From Theobroma cacao (lineage: Eukaryota; Streptophyta; Magnoliopsida; Malvales; Malvaceae), in contig NC_030850.1 of NCBI RefSeq assembly GCF_000208745.1, positions 31,678,399 to 31,742,398 on the forward strand: DNA of 64,000 nucleotides, in the 5' to 3' direction. The notes beneath the pieces were generated by a model. That model was not told the origin of the DNA. It ran no database searches and was given only the letters and a program-made list of their open reading frames with translations. Below, in pieces: positions 57,701-64,000 of this stretch. The translations under genes were made by a program, and so were the position numbers. How positions within the stretch are numbered: the stretch's first letter is position 1; each line of letters opens with the position of its first letter.

Positions 57701-60700
57701 ATTTCAAGTCACTTTTGACAGAAAAGAAGATTTTTCTATCAAAGCAAAAATGACAAAACAAGAGATTAAAGCAGGGTCCTAAATATTCCTATATATGATA
57801 TATCCTAGTCCATAAAATATATATGTTGTTTCATTTCATCTTAGATTAAAGCAGGGTCCCTAAAGTTTGAATCCTAGGCAATTCATAGCCATTATGCTAG
57901 CTACATGATTTTCCTAGATTAACCACAGCCACTAGTCTCTTATGTGTTCAGGGTTATGTCGTATTAGAGCAAATAAAATCTAGATGTCGAGATGGTGTAT
58001 CCACTGGCCCGACTTACTGACTAGACCTTGTTTTCGCGTGCAAGGATTAGTCGACAGGAAGTAACAAAAGTAAACCTCATGTGGGCAATCTATAGCTATC
58101 TCACTAGCTCATTGTATGCCTTGCCTTGTGTCTACAGCAAGGAAAAGAAAAGAGAAAAACAACATTAATGTTTTAGCTAGTGACTGCTGATTGATGGCTA
58201 TTTGATTTCAGGTTTTTCACACTCCCACATATTTACTTTTACCATCCAAACTGAGTGGCTGAGCAGTCTATTCATCTGTGGAAGGAACATGCAGTTGTCC
58301 AACTACAGCTCTTAGGTTTTAACTTATATACATATATATTTTAGGTAGCCAAAATGACAAAAGAAGTCGCTGGTCTTAATTAAAATATGTGCATTAAGAA
58401 AGGGTAATTAAATACGAGGATAGCACCAAAAAGGAGTACATAACTAGATACCCCATGATGTCACAATTATTAATGGTTATAGTTAAAAGTAAATAGAAGA
58501 CTTAATCTGAGTAACAATCAATGCTCAACCTAGCTACGACATCAGGAATAAAAAATGGGTGCCCCTTCATACCCCAAGAATTTATTTTACTTTATTTTTA
58601 TGTTTTTCGTGGGCCATTCTTACAGGGGCGCACTACATTTGCACCTTCCATCAAGCTCGAATTGAAAAAAGCAAAAAGTAACCATGAAAATCATCCACAC
58701 ATGAATCTTTGGAACAGAGCAAGCTTTTTGAAAGCTCTTTCGAAAAAGCAGAATAAAAACCAAACAAGAGACAACAAACTAAAGAAAAACTCCAAGTGGG
58801 CCATTACCCTGTACTTTGATGTCCCGAATCCTACAAAACCTTCACAGTGGAAACGCCTTCAACTCCCTCTATTTGTTGGATTAAACACATTCTGGAAGCA
58901 GTATTTCTATTACTACTTGCTTAATTTGCTACATAATTTCATGGTAGCATTCTGACTTTGCTCCAAATGAGCTGCTAGCTAGGCACCCCAAACAAACAGA
59001 ACAAGTGAAGCTCCCGCTATATATGGGCAAATTAGCCCGAGCCCAGGAGCCCTAGATGGCGACTGCGATTCGACAAGCATAGCTAGCTAGCTATAGCTCT
59101 GATAAATGCCTGTGTAAACGCAGGCTAGCTTTTGGGTTTACATGAAATCCAAGTGAAAAATGAGCTCAGAAAATGATGTTAATTATACCCTGGTAGGGCC
59201 GATTAGCCACTCAAAGATTTTTCATCCAATTACTTGAATCAAAACAACGGAAGCGAAGGGGCGATATGACACCATTAGGCGTGGTGGGGGCCGAGCTGGC
59301 CTGTTGAGGCGTTTCAGCTGTATTTTCCGAATGATGTAAAATTGTTTTGAGCAAAGCATGGTGGGAGTGGGAGAGGGAGAGGAAGCAAACTAAGAGCCAC
59401 ACATGGGGCAAAAGCCATAATGTCTCACTAAAAATGTGGGGGCACACAGCCAAAAAGCGTCAAGGGAAGATGCCGTACATGCCAAACCTATTCTCACTTT
59501 TAATCAAATTTCGAAATTCGGATATGGCTACTCACTCATAACGTATAGCTAGGATTCTTTGTACAAATTCAGCTGGCAGGCCAAACATTTTGTCTGAGGT
59601 TTTCCCTATTGGCCGTTCCAGTGGATAACATCATGGAAACTTTTCCATGAAAAATGCAACAAAAGATGAAATCAATCTGATTGAGCATTGCCTGCAAAAT
59701 TCTTGGTTACCCTCATGTTAGGCCAAAATATCTAAGCATTAATCCTAGCATTGCACTGCACGATGATGTAAGGTTTCCGATTCCTTGTCCTACAGCCGGA
59801 AGCAAATCAAGTCCAGAGGGATTATTAAAAGTCAGGGAATTAGATCCCACAATGACATTATTGGAGCCATGATTGATGAAACTAAATTTCATATTAGTTA
59901 AATTAAAAACATTTTGAACACATAAATACATATATAATAAAAATTGTTTTATTTATTATTAACTGATTGTGGTTGAAATATTTATTATCTCACATGACTT
60001 AAATTAAAAGTGTTTCAAGCATACATATATAACAAGGGTTACTCTACCAATTGTTAATAAATTTTAAGTTGGATATCCATCTAACATGTTTTAAATCCAG
60101 TAGACATTGTTCTCATTTGTTGTCCCATTCCTGATATCTGTAATAGGTTTGTTATGCCTATACATTAAGGTCATTATTCCTATGCTTGATATCTAAGTCA
60201 CTTGATAGATTCGTTATTCAATTCTTACATGTGAGGGTAAGTTTGTTTAACGACACGTTAAGTCCATTTCTCTTACATAATATCCAAATCACGTGAAAGA
60301 TTTATGTCCTTACACGTGATGATAAATATATTAAAATAATAATAAAAGTAAGAATCATGTCAACTAATTTTAAGTGAAATGAATATTTTAAAATCTAAGA
60401 AATATGGCGGAGGATAAGATTCAGAATAACACTTGGACTGGATTTTTTTGTGAAGTTACTGGAATGAAAAGGGGAATGCAATGTCAATCAAACCTGGATT
60501 ATGGGAGACACTGCGATCATCAAAAACCCTCGATGAGGGGCGAAGGATGGGAGCATGTCCATGCGCACGCCAGTGGCAGACAGCCTTTCTGATCCATGAG
60601 CCAACAGTATTTTGAAACGTGTCGCTATACAGCGACCCTAGTCATAGTATATGCCAAGTACAACAAATGATTTAAATTTCTTTTCTCACTCCAATTGTGA

Positions 60701-62568
60701 AGATAAAAGCTCATGTCTCATGCTTTGTCACTTAGCAATCCCTTAAGACCCGAAAAAAAATATAAAAACAAAACTCATTTATTTTCCCATAGAGTCGGCC
60801 TACTCCTGAGTAGACATGTCAACAGGAGAAGGAAAAGGCTCAAACAAAATATTTTTTTTGAAAACAAAAATAATTGTCCGTATGTTTAGATTCATTGACT
60901 GAAACCCGACTAAATGTCACCACAATTAACCCTAAATATGGCAAAGAGAGATAGGTATTAAGGTTACATCAATGTCTAATGTTGCACTACTACATAGTAT
61001 GATTTTTGTCGCTTTTGTGAGTATTCACCATATAGGTTGCTAAATGCACAGAAAGTAGCTTACGAGCCTTCTTTTATTGCTAGCTTGGTTGATAAAATTT
61101 CTTTGGAGTCCCCTTGTTTAAGCCTTTAAGGTGCTTGATTTGAAACCTGCCTCTGCCTATGCTATATTATAAGAAGAATTTAGGCTAGTATTTCAAAAGA
61201 CAAGACGAGATATAGTAATATATATCAGGTGACTAATTCCCAAAGTCTTCTACCTATAAAAGGAAGTATGGCATCAAAGTCATTAAGTTTTACCATAAAA
61301 TAGTAGGTTTAGGATGTAGAAGCAAACCTTTTTTTTTTTTTTGTAGAAAAAGGATAATGACCCCGAATCACCTAGCTTTCTCCGAAATCTTGTTGCTTTA
61401 GCCTAGCTGATGACTCAGCCTTTCTGGGTTCTTTGAATCAGAAGGACCTTCCATTGGGAAGAAGTGGTGGAGGGGAAGATATCGTGCATTGATGCTACGG
61501 GGGCCTAACCTATCTCAGGCGAGGTGTCAGCGTTATGTATCACGTAGATATAAATTTAGAAATTAAGCTAAGATTACGAAAGACGACAACCTAGTAGTTT
61601 GACAGGTATAAGAATTGTTTCATGTATATCTCAAACCTAGTCCGCAGATTGCTCTCTGGAATCTATGCATTGCATCAAAACGGAGTTTTTCTTTTCATGT
61701 CTAGTCAGTCAACATGAGCTGTTTGGTCCACTGAAAGGCGTTTAACCTCCTACCCTAATTACTAGGTAGAACAAATTTCACACAATTACTGATTCCAGCA
61801 GTGCAATGGTCAGCTTAGTTGGGTGAAGTTTTCCGCCTGGAGCTGTTCACAAGGGTACTGAAGTGTTACTAATATTGCTATATAAGCTGAAAGGTTACCC
61901 ACAATTAATCTCGAGAAGTCAATGATATTCACAACTGTTTCTCCACGTTAAGAATGCAAATATTGCGCACAAATGATATAGGTCAATTTTATATTTTAAA
62001 TTTTCAGTTTATGTAAAGGCAAGAAACAAAGGAATTAAGAAGGCTAATGACGAAATAAAGTCGTTTGTGTGATTTGTACGAGTTGGATCAATGGTCTCAT
62101 CTTGAGATGGTTTGAATCATTATGCACGCCAACAAGGAAGGCGGGTGCACGAAATTCGGCATATAAAGGAGGCAGGAGGGACAAGCTTAATATTACATCT
62201 TGCCTACAGACAGTGACCCCCTAATCCCCCGTCTATCTTGGGCTCTTTTCTTCAATGTTTCACCATCATGGATCCTCCCTCAGGATCTCCTCCCATAAAA
62301 ACTGTGCCTGATGACAAGAGTGTTTTCACAAGTTAATTACAGCCTTTCTAGCACTGTACACAAATAGTAATTACCCCTAGAAATTTTGTACGGCCAAGCT
62401 ATTTTTACTGACATGATTGCCTGAATCTTTGAGTAAAGAAATTGTTACCATAGCAGCAAATTTCTGTACAGCAATCATGCTTTCACTTTTCAGTTATAAC
62501 CCACTCAACAGGCCAATACTCTTGTAAAACTGATTGAACGCTAAGGGTGGAAGATCAAACCAGTCCAG
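54737..62568. other. Nearly 8 kb without a recognised gene
   Basis: I searched both strands for domain motifs, tRNA-like B boxes and familiar microRNA cores and saw none. Frames up to 144 codons (58521-58955) lack family features. Small duplicated phrases occur. One is AGATTAAAGCAGGGTCC at about 57765 and 57844. The other is CCTAGG(T)CAATTCATAGCCATT at about 56997 and 57873. The far right is the promoter of the zinc finger gene, so part of this may be its long regulatory region. Confidence 0.45.
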
Positions 62569-62580
62569 CTATAAATATAG
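62569..62580 (+). promoter_or_regulatory. TATA box of the C2H2 zinc finger gene
   Basis: CTATAAATATAG is 67 bp upstream of ATG 62647. The position and sequence fit a plant TATA element. Confidence 0.75.
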
Positions 62581-62646
62581 GGCTTTTACTTTAACACTAT
62601 CACACACATAAATCATAGGAAGCCTGCTCCTTCCTTCTACGTTACA

Positions 62647-63228
62647 ATGGCAGAGAGCTCAATCCCAAGTAAGTCATCTTCAGCTGATATGGCACCAGAT
62701 AAACAATCGGACCAGAAACCCTCTTCGTCACTGAAGCTATTTGGTTTTTCACTAACTGAGCAAGACGAAATTCTAGAGAAAGCTGAAGAAGACTTTGGAG
62801 AAAGCAGGAAATTCGAGTGTCCATTTTGCCACCGAGTATTTGCCAACTCTCAAGCACTGGGCGGCCATCAAAATGCACACAAGAGAGAGCGTCAAAGAGC
62901 TAGGCGCGCCCAGTTTAACAGCCATCAACGGTACATAGCGGCTGCGCCAGTTTTAAGCTCCCATGCTGTAAGGTCGATGCCACCCATGTTTCCGAGCGGG
63001 TTAAGTAGCAACAGTACTGGTAAATTTGTTTCACAACCAGGTTACTGCCCATCACGGCCACTGCTGCTTCCTTCAACTCCTTCTCAGTATCCTCCTCGAA
63101 TTTATATAGCACAGCCATTGCATTTTGCAACAGTAGCAGACTCGTCGTTTACTGAATTTTCTGGTAAATTGCCAGAGGCGGACATTGGCGTTGATCTTCA
63201 TCTTAAACTTTCTCCTTCAGGTTGTTAG
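62647..63228 (+). CDS. Single C2H2 (QALGGH) zinc finger transcription factor with EAR motif, GIS/ZFP5/6/8-like (193 aa)
   Basis: This is an intact single exon, as is typical of the family. After a Ser-rich start comes SLKLFGFSL (about residues 28-36), the KLFG motif shared by the ZFP5/ZFP6/ZFP8/GIS group. The one zinc finger is [21 protein letters not shown] with Cys58, Cys61, His74 and His78. It contains the plant QALGGH helix and is followed by basic KRERQRARR. The C-terminus ends [12 protein letters not shown], a DLxLxL EAR repression motif that recruits TOPLESS-type corepressors. Members control trichome initiation downstream of gibberellin and cytokinin. That role is inferred from the family. 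ATG 62647 is the first in frame, with a TATA box 67 bp upstream. Confidence 0.93.
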   Translation: MAESSIPSKSSSADMAPDKQSDQKPSSSLKLFGFSLTEQDEILEKAEEDFGESRKFECPFCHRVFANSQALGGHQNAHKRERQRARRAQFNSHQRYIAAAPVLSSHAVRSMPPMFPSGLSSNSTGKFVSQPGYCPSRPLLLPSTPSQYPPRIYIAQPLHFATVADSSFTEFSGKLPEADIGVDLHLKLSPSGC

Positions 63229-64000
63229 ATATATAGCCCCCCCATCTGTACCATGGAGTTTTAATCCATCCCCTCTCTGCGCTTTTATGTTTTGCTTTTT
63301 CCTTTTTTTTTTTTTTTTTTCTGTTTAAATTAGAACTGGAATGTGTTATCTTTTGTTGAAACATCTTCCAATGTATTGAAAAGTGTGATTTTCCAGGCAA
63401 TTCGAGTCGACAAGCTTTACACAATGGCTTCTCTTATGCCAGTTATGCTATGGTACTAATGATGTTAAAATTGTGAAAGTAAAAACATTTGAGGATTAAT
63501 AATTACGCAATGTTTTTCTGTACATAGCGGACATTGAGAATGTTATGTGGGACAACATGGAGGCAACCTTACAAGAAAGAAAGTGACAAGGTCACAAGGG
63601 GGCATTTGCAGGTATCCAAGACCAAGACCGGCACGTATGTTTTGTTATATCAGCTTGGCACGACTGCATTATTGATTTTACATATTCATCAAAACTGTAG
63701 CAATCACTAGTTCAAATGTTGTGCTTCTTAATTATGTGATGATCAATATTATCTATGATGCCGGGGGGCATGCTTTGTTAATTATTTGAACAACTAATGC
63801 AACTTGCTTAGTTTTTGTTTGGTGAATTATTATATTAATGGAAAACCCTACATTAGAGTTATAGTACAAAAAAAAGCGTGTAAAGTGTAAACCAACAGGG
63901 AAAAGACAAGAGAAAAAGAAAAAGAACGTGGCTGATCAGCTAATGAGTTAAAATTATGATCTAAAAAAGAGCAAAAGTCTAATTAAGGCCCTCCATAATA
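63229..64000. other. 3' flank of the zinc finger gene, no further gene
   Basis: The 3' UTR includes a poly-T run of about 19 at 63302-63320. The remaining AT-rich sequence has no recognisable feature. Confidence 0.5.

Noticed and set aside
58521..58955. 144-codon plus frame
   Set aside because: No recognised motif, no promoter or splice context, and AT-rich codons.
54737..62568. Search for tRNA, snoRNA or familiar microRNA precursors
   Set aside because: No clear tRNA B box with cloverleaf and no familiar mature microRNA core was spotted by eye. A tRNAscan-SE or microRNA hairpin search would decide.
1..64000. CRISPR arrays, operons, riboswitches
   Set aside because: The DNA is plant nuclear. 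The only regular tandem repeat is the spacerless 27-bp minisatellite.

Overview
The window is nuclear DNA from a eudicot plant, probably a woody species. The evidence is plant-specific families (an LLM-domain B-GATA factor, a QALGGH C2H2 factor with an EAR motif, a KORRIGAN-type GH9 relic), small GT-AG introns, AT-rich intergenic DNA and Ty1/copia, LINE, hAT and Harbinger-type repeats. I cannot name the species. There is one assembly gap (209 N, 44441-44649) and one isolated N at 2039.

Layout. 1-6.5 kb: one small conserved gene (minus) and long AT-rich DNA. 6.56-15.13 kb: a block of repeats made of a decayed copia element with both LTRs, a hAT-like non-autonomous element that keeps a transposase C-terminus relic, and a 5'-truncated LINE with a poly-A tail. 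15.8-28.4 kb: five minus-strand genes, namely linker histone H1, a proline-rich secreted protein, a conserved protein of unknown function, a B-GATA factor and a P-loop GTPase-like protein with a C-terminal membrane segment. 29.9-33.1 kb: a complete ten-exon importin alpha gene (minus). 35.2-37.8 kb: a nine-exon PLP aminotransferase of the kynurenine aminotransferase type (plus). 38.05-38.99 kb: a KORRIGAN-like endoglucanase pseudogene that has lost its catalytic middle. 39.2-45.06 kb: a second copia element whose 3' LTR is split by a Harbinger/Tourist-like element. 45.4-51.9 kb: a thirteen-exon multi-pass HGSNAT-like acetyltransferase (plus). 52.8-53.2 kb: a 27-bp minisatellite. 54.5 kb: a small unknown protein gene. 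54.7-62.6 kb: no recognisable gene. 62.6-63.2 kb: a single-exon C2H2 zinc finger gene.

The genes are independent housekeeping or regulatory loci, not an operon or pathway cluster. I rebuilt the multi-exon models by hand from GT-AG sites and reading-frame continuity. All close in frame: H1 193 aa, unknown protein 246 aa, GATA 119 aa, P-loop protein 400 aa, importin alpha 534 aa, aminotransferase 404 aa, HGSNAT-like 484 aa.

I saw no convincing previously undescribed multi-gene system. The most unusual items are the KORRIGAN relic that keeps both ends of a GH9 enzyme without its middle, the TE-in-LTR nest about 350 bp from a gene start, the 27-bp array whose indels cancel out, the uncharacterised tail-anchored GTPase-like protein, and the transition-type pattern of stop codons in both copia elements.
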